A DNA stretch of 64,000 bases from Herbaspirillum sp. Sphag64 (GTDB taxonomy: Bacteria; Pseudomonadota; Gammaproteobacteria; Burkholderiales; Burkholderiaceae_D), in assembly GCF_014192645.1 (NCBI RefSeq), contig NZ_JACHYE010000008.1:1-64000 (forward strand), given 5' to 3'. Made by a program: the position numbers and the translations under genes. Positions 33,954-42,699 of the stretch are shown here, one piece after another. The notes beneath the pieces were generated by a model that saw nothing but the letters and a program-made list of their open reading frames with translations, searched no databases and was not told where the DNA came from. Position 1 is the first letter of the stretch. Each line of letters opens with the position of its first letter.

Positions 33954-34403
33954 TCAGCGTACCTGCTGACGCCGGATAATCTGTACTGCCGCACTCAAGG
34001 CGACCAGATAGCTATCACCACCGAAACCACTGATCTGTCCTTGTACGACTTCGGCAAATACGGAAAGATGACGGAACGGTTCGCGTGCATGAACATGAGA
34101 CATGTGGAGCTCGACAATCGGTACCGACAGAATCGCCAGCGCATCACGAATCGCATAGCTGTAATGGGTCCAGGCGCCGGCATTGATGAGTACTGCATCA
34201 ATCGGCTCGCTGTGCGCGGCATGAATACGCTCGCACATTTGGCCCTCATGATTAGTCTGAAAGCTCTCCACCGTGACGCCAAGCCCATGCCCGAGATCCT
34301 GCAGTTGCTGATCGATCTCGGCCAGCGTGAGCGTGCCGTAGTGGGCCGGATCACGTTTGCCGAACATGTTGAGATTGACACCATGGAGAACGAGAATTTT
34401 CAT
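33954..34403 (-). CDS. aroQ: type II 3-dehydroquinate dehydratase
   Basis: Converts 3-dehydroquinate to 3-dehydroshikimate. Motifs: LVLHGVNLNMFGKRDPAHYG with the catalytic Tyr of the lid, ESFQTNHEGQM, LINAGAWTHYSYAIRDAL, VELHMSHVHAREPFRH. 149 residues is the usual dodecameric size. In this context (porin, AroE-like enzyme, importer and dehydroshikimate dehydratase upstream) it most likely serves catabolism of quinate, possibly doubling for biosynthesis. Last gene of the minus-strand block; a good terminator follows. Confidence 0.94.
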   Translation of the reverse strand: MKILVLHGVNLNMFGKRDPAHYGTLTLAEIDQQLQDLGHGLGVTVESFQTNHEGQMCERIHAAHSEPIDAVLINAGAWTHYSYAIRDALAILSVPIVELHMSHVHAREPFRHLSVFAEVVQGQISGFGGDSYLVALSAAVQIIRRQQVR

Positions 34404-34475
34404 CTGTAGGCTCTTGAAACAATGCGTTAACCGGCAACGGAAGCACGTTGATCTGCTCCCGTTGCCAGTAAAGGT

Positions 34476-35609
34476 TTAGAAGGTATGCAAGATACCCATT
34501 TGAATACCAACCAGCTTGCGACCATTGACGTCTGAGCCGCTCAGATTGGCTGTTGGCGAGGCCGAACCACTGAAGCGATAACCGGCAGCGCTGTCGTTTT
34601 TCATGTAGTTCACAAAGCCGTAGAGCGTGGTACGTACCGACAGCGAATAGTAGGCACCAACGTTGCCACCCTGTGCACCGGCACTGCCACCCGAGGTGTC
34701 CTTGATGGCACCGTAGAGTGCGCCGATACGCAACTGTGGATTGACCTGATAGTCGGCCGACAGCTGATAGATGTCAAAGTAACGCTGGGCATTGATATCG
34801 GTACCGGCATAGACGTTGCCGCTGCTGGCGACGTTGCTCAGAATCTGTGCTGCGGTCAGGCCACTGCTGCTGGAGGTAATGTTGTTGCTGCGTACGATGG
34901 CGGTGTAGATCTTGCCATGACCGTAATCATAGTCGGCATAGACGTTGTGATATTGCACCTTTTCACTGACTGTACCGGTGGGTGCTGGATTAGCCATCAA
35001 GCCGGCATAACCAATACGATACGGACCGCTGGTGTAGTCCAGACCTAACTGATACACCGCACTTTGCGACAGGCCGCCACCGGCTTGTTCACCCAGCGCA
35101 TAGTGCACCGTTGCCTGCAGACCGTTGACGCGCGCAGTCTTGTAGGAGAGGTCATTGTCGTAACGCGACGGTACGCCGAAGGTATTGATCAGGGAACCAA
35201 AGGTCGTGCGGGCGGTGTAGTCGATGGCACCGCCGATATTGAAGATTTCTGTATTCTGGCGACCAATGCGGAATTCGCCCGATGGGGTATTCAAACCCAC
35301 CCACGCCTGGCGGTCGAACAGTCGTGTGCTATCGGCTGCGACGCCGGTATTAGCGCCAAATCCCTGTTCCAGAGTGAAGGTGGTCTGATAGCCGCCGCCG
35401 AGATCCTCGGCACCTTTGAAGCCAAGTCGGCTACGCAAAATCGCGCCGTCATTGACACCGACCACGCTGGTACCGCTACTGCTGTGGATATAGCCAACAT
35501 ATTCGTCGACGTCACCGTAAATGGTGACACTGGACTGTGCCTGTGCGGACGTCATGGCCCCTGCTGCACACCCCGCCAGTGCCATGATGCTGATGATTTT
35601 TTTCTGCAT
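34476..35609 (-). CDS. general (Omp32/Gram-negative) porin
   Basis: A 377-residue outer-membrane trimeric porin. It has a signal peptide (MQKKIISIMALAGCAAGAMT, cleavage near AQAQ), then SSVTIYGDVDEYVGYI, the typical betaproteobacterial porin start, PSGEFRIGRQ, and the C-terminal Phe (GILHTF) needed for insertion by the BAM complex. In this cluster it probably admits hydroaromatic acids such as quinate or shikimate. It is flanked by the AroE-like gene upstream and aroQ downstream. Confidence 0.9.
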   Translation of the reverse strand: MQKKIISIMALAGCAAGAMTSAQAQSSVTIYGDVDEYVGYIHSSSGTSVVGVNDGAILRSRLGFKGAEDLGGGYQTTFTLEQGFGANTGVAADSTRLFDRQAWVGLNTPSGEFRIGRQNTEIFNIGGAIDYTARTTFGSLINTFGVPSRYDNDLSYKTARVNGLQATVHYALGEQAGGGLSQSAVYQLGLDYTSGPYRIGYAGLMANPAPTGTVSEKVQYHNVYADYDYGHGKIYTAIVRSNNITSSSSGLTAAQILSNVASSGNVYAGTDINAQRYFDIYQLSADYQVNPQLRIGALYGAIKDTSGGSAGAQGGNVGAYYSLSVRTTLYGFVNYMKNDSAAGYRFSGSASPTANLSGSDVNGRKLVGIQMGILHTF

Positions 35610-35726
35610 AGTTTCTCCTCCTGTGATTGATTGGCGCGCAATATCCTTGTCACGATCAAGATGACAATAACTTACGCTGTTTTTTTTACTACGGTGAACC
35701 GGTCCGTTGCTGATGAGGCACTGACG

Positions 35727-36560
35727 TCAGTATTTAATTTGTGCTACGGCACGCAACTCCTCAGGTGTTGCGGTGCCAAATCCAAAGAACTCCAGATAGG
35801 CAGGAATCATTTCGAACAACATGTCGGTGCCGATCTGAATCGGGCAGCCCTTCTCGCGGGCCGCTGCCAGCAGGGGCGTAATTTCCTGCTTCATGACCAC
35901 ATCGCCGACAAAGGTGCCGGAGGCGATACGACTCACGTCAAACGGCAAGGGATCATCGATCTTCATGCCCAGTGGTGTGGCATTGACTACCAGATCAAAG
36001 CCGGCTGGATCATTGCTGCCCGTACGCAGTGTCAGTGTCGGGTAATGTGCACGCAAGCGCTCAACCAGTGCCTGTGCCGACGCAACATGGGTATCGAACA
36101 GGACCATCTCGGCGACCCCGGCGGCGGCCAGTGATGCCGCAATCGCCGAGCCCACACCGCCGGTACCGGAAACCAGTACGCGGGCACCGTTCAGCATCAG
36201 TCCTTTCCGCTGCACGCCACGCACAAAACCCGCACCATCGAATTGATCACCCAGCAGGCTGCCATCAGGACGTAGCAAAATCGCATTGGCGGCACCGGCG
36301 ATACGTGCCGCTGGTGTCACCTCATCGACCAGACGCATGGTGTTGACCTTGTGCGGCATGGTCACCAATGCGCCACGGATGTTGCTCATCCTGAACAATG
36401 CTGGCAGCGTGGTGGCGTAATCATCAGGCTTGACTCCCATCGGTACCACGACGGCATTGATGCCGTGTTTCTGAAACCAGGGGTTGTAAATCATCGGTGC
36501 CTTGAAGCTCTCCGTGGGAAATCCCAGGTGGGCGATGAGTTGGGTCTTACCGTCAATCAT
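35727..36560 (-). CDS. AroE-like shikimate/quinate dehydrogenase
   Basis: A 277-residue shikimate dehydrogenase-family protein. The N-terminal substrate domain has ALVTMPHKVNTM with the catalytic Lys and GDQFDGAGFVRGV with the catalytic Asp. The NAD(P) domain has GTGGVGSAIA, and the end has GTDMLFEMIPAYLEFFG. The usual substrate motif NTDG is QFDG here, which marks it as a divergent member rather than biosynthetic AroE. Catabolic context suggests oxidation of shikimate (or quinate) to the 3-dehydro form. The ATG at 36560 has an AGGA box; the frame extending to 36671 overlaps the MFS gene. Confidence 0.85.
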   Translation of the reverse strand: MIDGKTQLIAHLGFPTESFKAPMIYNPWFQKHGINAVVVPMGVKPDDYATTLPALFRMSNIRGALVTMPHKVNTMRLVDEVTPAARIAGAANAILLRPDGSLLGDQFDGAGFVRGVQRKGLMLNGARVLVSGTGGVGSAIAASLAAAGVAEMVLFDTHVASAQALVERLRAHYPTLTLRTGSNDPAGFDLVVNATPLGMKIDDPLPFDVSRIASGTFVGDVVMKQEITPLLAAAREKGCPIQIGTDMLFEMIPAYLEFFGFGTATPEELRAVAQIKY

Positions 36561-36579
36561 GGTTATTCCTATTACCTTT

Positions 36580-37941
36580 TTAATCAATTTCAACGCGGTG
36601 TACATCGCCAACGACGAAGACGTACGACAGCACGCCAAGCAGCGCCGCAGCACCAACATAAGCGAGTGCATAAAAGAAGGAACCGGTGGCGCTGATAATG
36701 AAACCGATCACCAGTGGCGTGACGATGCCGGCCAGATTGGAGCAGGTGTTGAAGATGCCACCGGTGAGGCCCATCAGCTTCTTGGGAGCGACGTCAGAGA
36801 TCAGGGTCCAGCCCAAGCCCACCATGCCCTGACCAAAGAAGGCGAACGACAGGATGGCGATGATGGTGGTGTCGTTGTCGACAAAATTGGCGGCGACAAT
36901 AGTCGATGCTGCCAGCAGACCGAAAATGATCGGCAGCTTGCGCGCCATATTGGCCGAGCCGGTGCGCTTGAGCAGCCAGTCGGAAAACCAGCCGCCGAAC
37001 ATCACACCGACCGCTGCCGCCAGGAACGGCATGATCGCGAAGAAGCCTACCTTGAGCCAGCCCATGTGACGCTCAACCGCCAGATAAGTTGGGAACCAGG
37101 TCAGGAAAAACACCAATGTGGTGTTGCCCGCAAACTGGCCGATCGCTGCGCCCCAGATTTGTCGTACGCTCAGCAGCTTGACCACATTGCTCCACGAAAA
37201 CGGGGTGTGTTGCTGACTCGGCTGCTCCAGCCCACCCCCGGCAGCGATGTAATCGAGCTCGGCCTGATTGACACTCTTTGATTCATGCGGTTCGCGGTAC
37301 ATCGCCCACCACACGAGTGCAAAGGCGATACCGACCAGACCGACGACGATAAACAGCGAGCGCCAGCCAAAGTTGCCCATGATCCAGAACAATGCTGGCG
37401 CAAAGCAGGCCAGGCCAAGATATTCACCGACCGTGTAAATCCCCGTGGCACGCGCACGCTCATGTTGCGGAAACCAGGTTCCGACGACGCGACTATTGGT
37501 CGGAAAGCATGGTGCTTCACTCACACCAAGACCAAATCGGAACAGCAGCAGCGATTTGATACCAACGGCAAAGCCCTGGAACATCGTAAATAATGACCAG
37601 AACGTCAACGCCAGAAAATAGGTCAGGCGATTACCGAAGCGATCGAGAAAGACACCACCCGGGATCTGTGCCACTGCATAGGTCCACGAAAATGCCGAAA
37701 AGACCAGCCCCATGATGGCTGCACTGATCTGTAATTCCTTGGTCATGACCGGCGCGGCAATGCCGAGCACGGTGCGATCAAGGTAATTGATGAGGGTACC
37801 GATGGCCAGCAAGGCCAGAATCACAAAACGGGTACGGGTACGTGTGGCGTGCAGTTTGCTGCTGGTTGCAGTTGGGCTGCTGCTAGCAGGACTGCGCACG
37901 GCGGGATGCGCCGCAGTGGCGGTAGCACTGTCTGGTTTCAT
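36580..37941 (-). CDS. MFS transporter (ACS family), hydroaromatic acid importer candidate
   Basis: A 453-residue 12-helix transporter of the anion:cation symporter family. Features: LINYLDRTVLGIAAPVMTKE in helix 1, GGVFLDRFGNR in loop 2-3, RFGLGVSEAPCFPTN in helix 4, and a long central loop. Relatives carry sugar acids, phthalate or quinate-like acids with protons. Its position between dehydroshikimate dehydratase and the AroE-like gene points to quinate/shikimate/dehydroshikimate. The N-terminal ~35 residues are a Ser/Ala/Thr-rich tail. Strong AGGAGA box. Confidence 0.88.
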   Translation of the reverse strand: MKPDSATATAAHPAVRSPASSSPTATSSKLHATRTRTRFVILALLAIGTLINYLDRTVLGIAAPVMTKELQISAAIMGLVFSAFSWTYAVAQIPGGVFLDRFGNRLTYFLALTFWSLFTMFQGFAVGIKSLLLFRFGLGVSEAPCFPTNSRVVGTWFPQHERARATGIYTVGEYLGLACFAPALFWIMGNFGWRSLFIVVGLVGIAFALVWWAMYREPHESKSVNQAELDYIAAGGGLEQPSQQHTPFSWSNVVKLLSVRQIWGAAIGQFAGNTTLVFFLTWFPTYLAVERHMGWLKVGFFAIMPFLAAAVGVMFGGWFSDWLLKRTGSANMARKLPIIFGLLAASTIVAANFVDNDTTIIAILSFAFFGQGMVGLGWTLISDVAPKKLMGLTGGIFNTCSNLAGIVTPLVIGFIISATGSFFYALAYVGAAALLGVLSYVFVVGDVHRVEID

Positions 37942-38023
37942 GACTTGTCTCCTGAAAAATTCTGATTTGAATTATTTGAACGACCGGCACCTCTTGCGGG
38001 TGCTCGATGTTGTCGCCGGCTCC

Positions 38024-38911
38024 TTACGCCGGAAGTGCTTGTCTGGTTTGTTTTTCACGAACATTTAAGCTGCGTCGCAAAACCTGATCTGTGACCCATT
38101 TGGCGCTTTGGTAAGCCCTTCGACCGACGATCTCAGGTGGCAGTTGCAGATAATCATCGTTGAAGACTTCAAAGCTGAAGTCGCCACGATAGCCACCACG
38201 ATCCAGTCGATTGAGCATCTCTGACAACTCTGCCGAATGCGTACCTTCGCCGGGAAACACCCGCAGATGACGGGCAGTTTCGAGTCGTTCCTCAGCGCTG
38301 CGAATATCGCGCCACATGTAATCCGATAGTTGCACCAGAGCGATCTTGTGGCTCGGAATATCGTCCAGACTATCGAGCTCGCTGTTATTGGCGAGGATGT
38401 GAAACGAGTCCAGTACCACGCCCAGATTGGCGTGGTCTGCCAATGCCACAGCTTCCCATGACTGGGTGTATTGATTGATGTGACGGCCCCAGGACAGTGC
38501 TTCAAAGCCAACCTTCACGCCCAGCGGCACTGCCAGCGTAGCCAGCTTGGCCAGATGGCGGGCGATCAGGCTCATGTCACTGTCAGCGTGACTGGAGGTG
38601 GTTGAGCACACCATCAGCAACGGTGCGCCGACGGCCTTGCATAGTTGCAGCATGTTCTTGGCAATATCGAGTTTGTACTCATGCAGTGCGCCACTGAGCC
38701 CTTCGAAATCGCGCATGACCTGAATCCCGGTGACGCGAATGCCACTTTCCTTGACCAGACGTACTGCCTGATCGAGTCCGCCCGGATAGCTGGCCAGATC
38801 TTTTGCCCATAGCATGATCTGCGAAAAACCAGCCGCCTTCGATGCTTGCAGCTTGGATTCCAGCGGCCCTGCAAGAGTGATGCTGTCCATACCGAAGTTG
38901 CCGAGATTCAT
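38024..38911 (-). CDS. quiC: TIM-barrel 3-dehydroshikimate dehydratase (QuiC-type)
   Basis: A 295-residue sugar phosphate isomerase/epimerase-fold (AP endonuclease 2) protein. Metal-site residues are visible: Glu in KVGFEALSWGRHINQY, Asp/His in VVLDSFHILANNSELDSL, and Glu in FSFEVFNDDY. This matches 3-dehydroshikimate dehydratases that give protocatechuate. It overlaps the upstream HPPD-like gene by 4 bases. In Pseudomonas QuiC1 both domains form one chain with the dehydratase first; here they are separate genes in the opposite order. It links this cluster directly to pcaHG. The name rests on fold and context. Confidence 0.82.
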   Translation of the reverse strand: MNLGNFGMDSITLAGPLESKLQASKAAGFSQIMLWAKDLASYPGGLDQAVRLVKESGIRVTGIQVMRDFEGLSGALHEYKLDIAKNMLQLCKAVGAPLLMVCSTTSSHADSDMSLIARHLAKLATLAVPLGVKVGFEALSWGRHINQYTQSWEAVALADHANLGVVLDSFHILANNSELDSLDDIPSHKIALVQLSDYMWRDIRSAEERLETARHLRVFPGEGTHSAELSEMLNRLDRGGYRGDFSFEVFNDDYLQLPPEIVGRRAYQSAKWVTDQVLRRSLNVREKQTRQALPA

Positions 38912-39807
38912 ACTACCTCCGCATTTTTCTGTTGACGACGCTGATCGCTGATGACCAGCTCGAAGCTGATGCCACCGCGATACAGTTGCGTGAGTGCGCC
39001 GCGCTCGCTGGTGCGGGTTGGTTCCCGATCAATGAAGACGATACCGCGCTGGGTCAGTGCCTCCACGGCAGCCAATACATCGGGCGCACCGATGCCGATA
39101 CGGATCAACTGCTCCTCCCATTTGAGCACGGCAGCGTCCTCGGGTGGCTCGACCAGTTGCAGGTAGAAAGTACGACAAGGGCTCTCCAGCAGCGTGCCCT
39201 TGTGCAGCACACCGAAGTAAACCCCTTCCGGCAGCGGGCGGAAATCCATCAGTTGCTGGTAGAAGTCGATCCACTCCGGCAGGCGTCCGGCACCAATGGT
39301 CTGTACCACGCCGAAGAAATGCATGTCGGCCAGTGCTGGCGGATGTTGGGGTGCATTGAGAATGGGCTTGAAGTCGACGTCATAGATAGAGAAATCCTGA
39401 AAGCGGTCGACAAAATAGACAATCGAATCACCCGCACCATGCACGCCGGGAATATTCAGTTCCATTGCGCCGGCGCGGGTCTGAATGGCCCAGGCACCCA
39501 TCTCGATGGCGTGCCGATACGCGGCATCGGCATCACGTACGCGTAGCGCGATGGCACTCATGATGGTTGATTGCGGGTCTTTGCTGGTGGGCGATAGCGA
39601 GCCGGGATCGGCGTTGACGATGATGTTCATCGTGCCCTGCCGGTACAGCGTGACCTCGCGCGAACGATGGCGTGCAGTTGCCATGAAGCCCATTTGCTCC
39701 AGCAGGCTACCCAATGCCAGTGGCTGCGATGTTGCGTATTCAATGAACTCGATACCGGCGATGCCGAGAGGATTCTTTGGCTCTGGATTGATTTCTGTAT
39801 TGCTCAT
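38908..39807 (-). CDS. 4-hydroxyphenylpyruvate dioxygenase-like (VOC) protein, QuiC1 C-domain type
   Basis: A 299-residue protein with two vicinal-oxygen-chelate halves like HPPD. The second half has a metal-ligand His in ADMHFFGVVQTIG, WIDFYQQLMDF and a late GGISFELV carrying the Glu ligand. A true HPPD is ~350 residues with PTKEMG-type motifs, which are missing. It therefore looks like the HPPD-like domain that is fused behind the dehydratase in QuiC1. Here it is a free gene translated first and overlapping the dehydratase gene by 4 bases. Its exact role is unclear. The start at ATG 39807 was preferred to the frame start at 39888. Confidence 0.8.
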   Translation of the reverse strand: MSNTEINPEPKNPLGIAGIEFIEYATSQPLALGSLLEQMGFMATARHRSREVTLYRQGTMNIIVNADPGSLSPTSKDPQSTIMSAIALRVRDADAAYRHAIEMGAWAIQTRAGAMELNIPGVHGAGDSIVYFVDRFQDFSIYDVDFKPILNAPQHPPALADMHFFGVVQTIGAGRLPEWIDFYQQLMDFRPLPEGVYFGVLHKGTLLESPCRTFYLQLVEPPEDAAVLKWEEQLIRIGIGAPDVLAAVEALTQRGIVFIDREPTRTSERGALTQLYRGGISFELVISDQRRQQKNAEVV

Positions 39808-39926
39808 GTTGTCTCTGCCCATCGTTACACGGCGCTGTCCGTGGCCGCGGATACACCGCGCTTTTGTTTGATGGAAGATTAGCGACAAGAATCGTGTAAT
39901 ACCAGAATTGAATCATTCAAAATGAT

Positions 39927-39955
39927 CGATTAAAGTGCATAATGCACGATTATCG
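39927..39955. promoter_or_regulatory. candidate IclR operator between quiC block and its regulator
   Basis: Imperfect 29-bp palindrome centred at 39941, with the core GTGCAT-A-ATGCAC perfect and outer CGAT/ATCG pairing (11 of 14 positions). It lies between the divergent HPPD-like gene and the IclR gene. A second small repeat, ATCATT-CAA-AATGAT, lies just left (39912-39926). Confidence 0.7.
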
Positions 39956-39976
39956 AACGTTTTTAGAAATGATTCC

Positions 39977-40747
39977 ATGATGGAAATTGATAGTTTGAAC
40001 AAAGTTGACTGGATTGCCGGACTGGAACGTGGGCTGGCGATCCTTGCCTGCTTCGACAACGATCATCCGACGATGACGGCAACCCAGGCAGCCGAACGGG
40101 CCGGCTTGAACCGCACTGCAGCCAGACGCTATCTGCTGACACTGGCGCATCTGGGCTATCTGTATAGCGATGGCAAGAAGTTCGGACTGACACCGCGCGT
40201 GCTTAAACTGGGCTGGTCTTATCTTGACTCGGCTGCGCTACCGCGCCTGCTGATGCCGTTCCTGCAACGGGTGACGGCTATTCTCAATGAATCGGTGTAT
40301 GTCTGCGTACTCGATGGCTGGGACTCGGTCTGTATCGCCAGAAACGGTACCAGTCGGGTCATGACCAGTGGCTTTGCCCTTGGCTCGCGGTTACCGGCGC
40401 ATCTGGCATCGCCAGGCATTGCGATGCTGGGGTTTCAAGCGCCGCAAGAGGTGCTGGCGCGTATGGCTGAACTGGCGCTGGTACCGTTTACGCCGCATAC
40501 GATTACCGACTATCGTCTGCTTTACAGGGAGGTCGAAAAATCGCGCGAGTTGGGCTATGCACTGCTGGAGCAACAGATGCAAACCGGCGTGCGTGGTATT
40601 GCGATGCCGCTGAAAAATCGTAACGGTCAGCTCGTCGCTGCCATGAGCGTGAGCATGCCGATCAAGAATGAAACTACCGAAGAAGCGGTGGAACGCGTCT
40701 TGCCCGTGCTACAGGAAACGGCCAACAGCCTGATCAATCATCTCTGA
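39977..40747 (+). CDS. IclR-family regulator of the quinate/shikimate block
   Basis: A 256-residue IclR protein similar in layout to PcaR at 28851: AGLERGLAILACFDNDHPTM, TQAAERAGLNRTAARRYLLT, then an effector domain with GSRLPAHLASPGIAML and LEQQMQTGVRGIAMPL. It is divergent from the HPPD-like/quiC/MFS/aroE/porin/aroQ block and probably responds to a pathway intermediate such as protocatechuate. ATG 39977 (MMEIDSL) is preferred; the longer frame begins at a GTG (39935) inside the palindromic operator. Confidence 0.83.
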   Translation: MMEIDSLNKVDWIAGLERGLAILACFDNDHPTMTATQAAERAGLNRTAARRYLLTLAHLGYLYSDGKKFGLTPRVLKLGWSYLDSAALPRLLMPFLQRVTAILNESVYVCVLDGWDSVCIARNGTSRVMTSGFALGSRLPAHLASPGIAMLGFQAPQEVLARMAELALVPFTPHTITDYRLLYREVEKSRELGYALLEQQMQTGVRGIAMPLKNRNGQLVAAMSVSMPIKNETTEEAVERVLPVLQETANSLINHL

Positions 40748-40781
40748 TCTCGCTATTGGCTTGCTACTTACATTTTGCCTG

Positions 40782-41633
40782 TCAGCCCTTGCTGGCACCA
40801 AATGTCAGGCCGACGACGAACTGTTTCTGCATCAGGAAGAATAGTAATACGGAGGGGATCGCTGCCAGTATCGAACCGGCAGACACCAGATTCCAGGCCG
40901 TTGTCCATTGGCCCTTGAGCGCGGCCACGCCAACCGTGATGGGTGCGACATCGTCACCCTGAGTGAGACATAAGGCCCAAAAATAATCGTTCCATACAAA
41001 CGTGAATACGAGAACAGCCAGCGCGGCTAGCGCAGGTCGGATCAGCGGCAGCACGATACGGTAAAAGACGGTCCATTCGCTGGCACCTTCAATACGCGCG
41101 GCCTCGATCATTTCGTAGGGAAGCTGCTTAATGAAGTTACGTAGAAACAGGGTACAAAAACCGGTTTGCATCGCAATGTGAAACAGGACCAATCCGGTCG
41201 TTGTATTGAACAAGCCCATACTCAGGGACAGCTGACGCACGGGAATCATGAGAATTTGCTGCGGCACAAAATTGCAGGCAACAAAGATCGTGAACAGAAT
41301 GGCGTTACCACGGAAGCGATATGTCGATAAGGCAAAGCCCGCCATCGCTGCCAGAGCAATGGCGCCTGCAACTGAGGGAAGTGTAATCAGACAGCTGTTC
41401 CAGAAATAATGCAGCATCGGCGAGCCCGTCAGCGCTTCACGATAATTGTCGATGACAGCGAAGTCCTTGGGCCAGCCCCAGTAATTGCCTTCCATCAGCT
41501 CATCGGTGGAGCGTACCGACGTCACCAGAACCGCCAGAATCGGCAGTAACCAGATCATCAGCGCCAGCGGTAACGAGAGTTGATAGAACAGGCGACTGCG
41601 CGGTTTCCAGTGTTGCAGGGGTAAGGGAAACAT
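40782..41633 (-). CDS. sugar ABC transporter permease (MalG type)
   Basis: A 283-residue inner-membrane permease with six helices and the EAA loop EAARIEGASEWTVFYRIVLP that docks the ATPase. It resembles MalG/LacG-type (CUT1) permeases. ATG 41633 follows GGAG by 8 bases. Last gene of the minus-strand sugar operon, 10 bases after the partner permease. Confidence 0.88.
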   Translation of the reverse strand: MFPLPLQHWKPRSRLFYQLSLPLALMIWLLPILAVLVTSVRSTDELMEGNYWGWPKDFAVIDNYREALTGSPMLHYFWNSCLITLPSVAGAIALAAMAGFALSTYRFRGNAILFTIFVACNFVPQQILMIPVRQLSLSMGLFNTTTGLVLFHIAMQTGFCTLFLRNFIKQLPYEMIEAARIEGASEWTVFYRIVLPLIRPALAALAVLVFTFVWNDYFWALCLTQGDDVAPITVGVAALKGQWTTAWNLVSAGSILAAIPSVLLFFLMQKQFVVGLTFGASKG

Positions 41634-41643
41634 AGGGAACTCC

Positions 41644-42591
41644 TTAGTTTTCAGCGCGCAACATGCGCCGCAATTGCACAACGATGTAGATCAGCATGAG
41701 GCTGAAGAGCGTTACGGCAATGGCCGCAGAATAACCTTGTCGATAATATTTGATCGCTTGATCGTAGGTGTAATAAGCCAATACCGTCGAACTTTCGTAG
41801 GGCCCGCCACTACTCATGACGGCGATCAGATCGAAGCTGCGTAGAGCGCCGATGATCGTCACGACAAACGCCATGAAGGTAGTAGAACGCAACTGTGGCA
41901 GGACCACGTGGCGCAACATGCTCCATCCTTTGGCACCCTCCATGCGGGCAGCTTCTATCTGATCCTGATTGATGCCGGTTAATCCGGTCAGAAACAGAAT
42001 CATGCAGTAGGCAGTTTGTGGCCATAGCGCGGCAAAGATGATGCCGTAGGTGACGTAGCGGGCATCACCGAGTACCGGAACGCCATGCCCCAGTATTAGG
42101 GCCAATAAGCCAAAAGTTGGATCATAAAACCAGCTGAATATGAGACCCACAACTACGCCGGAAAGGACAAACGGCGCAAAAAACAGGGATTTGACCAACC
42201 TGATTCCGCGTACTTGCTGGTTCAGATACAGGGCGACTGCAAGGCCTGTCGGTGGTGCCAGCAGAAATAGCAATAACCACGTCAGATTGTTTTTGAGCGC
42301 GGTGTAAAACGTGGGGGCATGCAACATCTCGACGTAATTGGCCACTCCCACAAATCGGGGAACACCCATCCCGTCCCAGTCAAAAAAACTGAGATAGACC
42401 GTATATAAAATCGGATACAGCACATAGATGATCGTCATCAGACAGGCCGGCAGCAGGAACCAGAAGGCAGCACGATGATGGCGCGCATGCTGACGATGCC
42501 GGACTTTCTGTTGCGGTGGCGGCGCTTTGCTGGTCGCAGGGGGTAGTGATGAGTGTGGCATCGGTACGCTGGCTGGGTGCGAGACGAGCAT
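41644..42591 (-). CDS. sugar ABC transporter permease (MalF/LacF type)
   Basis: A 315-residue permease. After a ~40-residue Pro/Ser/His-rich cytoplasmic tail there are six helices and the EAA loop EAARMEGAKGWSMLRHVVLP. It pairs with the following permease to form the CUT1 channel. ATG 42591 (MLVSHPAS) has GGAG 8 bases upstream; an in-frame extension to 42681 is less likely. Confidence 0.88.
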   Translation of the reverse strand: MLVSHPASVPMPHSSLPPATSKAPPPQQKVRHRQHARHHRAAFWFLLPACLMTIIYVLYPILYTVYLSFFDWDGMGVPRFVGVANYVEMLHAPTFYTALKNNLTWLLLFLLAPPTGLAVALYLNQQVRGIRLVKSLFFAPFVLSGVVVGLIFSWFYDPTFGLLALILGHGVPVLGDARYVTYGIIFAALWPQTAYCMILFLTGLTGINQDQIEAARMEGAKGWSMLRHVVLPQLRSTTFMAFVVTIIGALRSFDLIAVMSSGGPYESSTVLAYYTYDQAIKYYRQGYSAAIAVTLFSLMLIYIVVQLRRMLRAEN

Positions 42592-42699
42592 GAAGGAAAC
42601 TCCAGTTGATCCGCAAACCAGCGCCCTTATGGTGCAGAAGATGAGCGCTGGCAAACGGAAAACGGCGAATGCAATAAGCAATCAGAGTGAATCAGGCAC

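Noticed and set aside
36502-37281. 259-codon plus-strand frame opposite the MFS importer
   Set aside because: Composition is that of a complement of a membrane protein; no start context.
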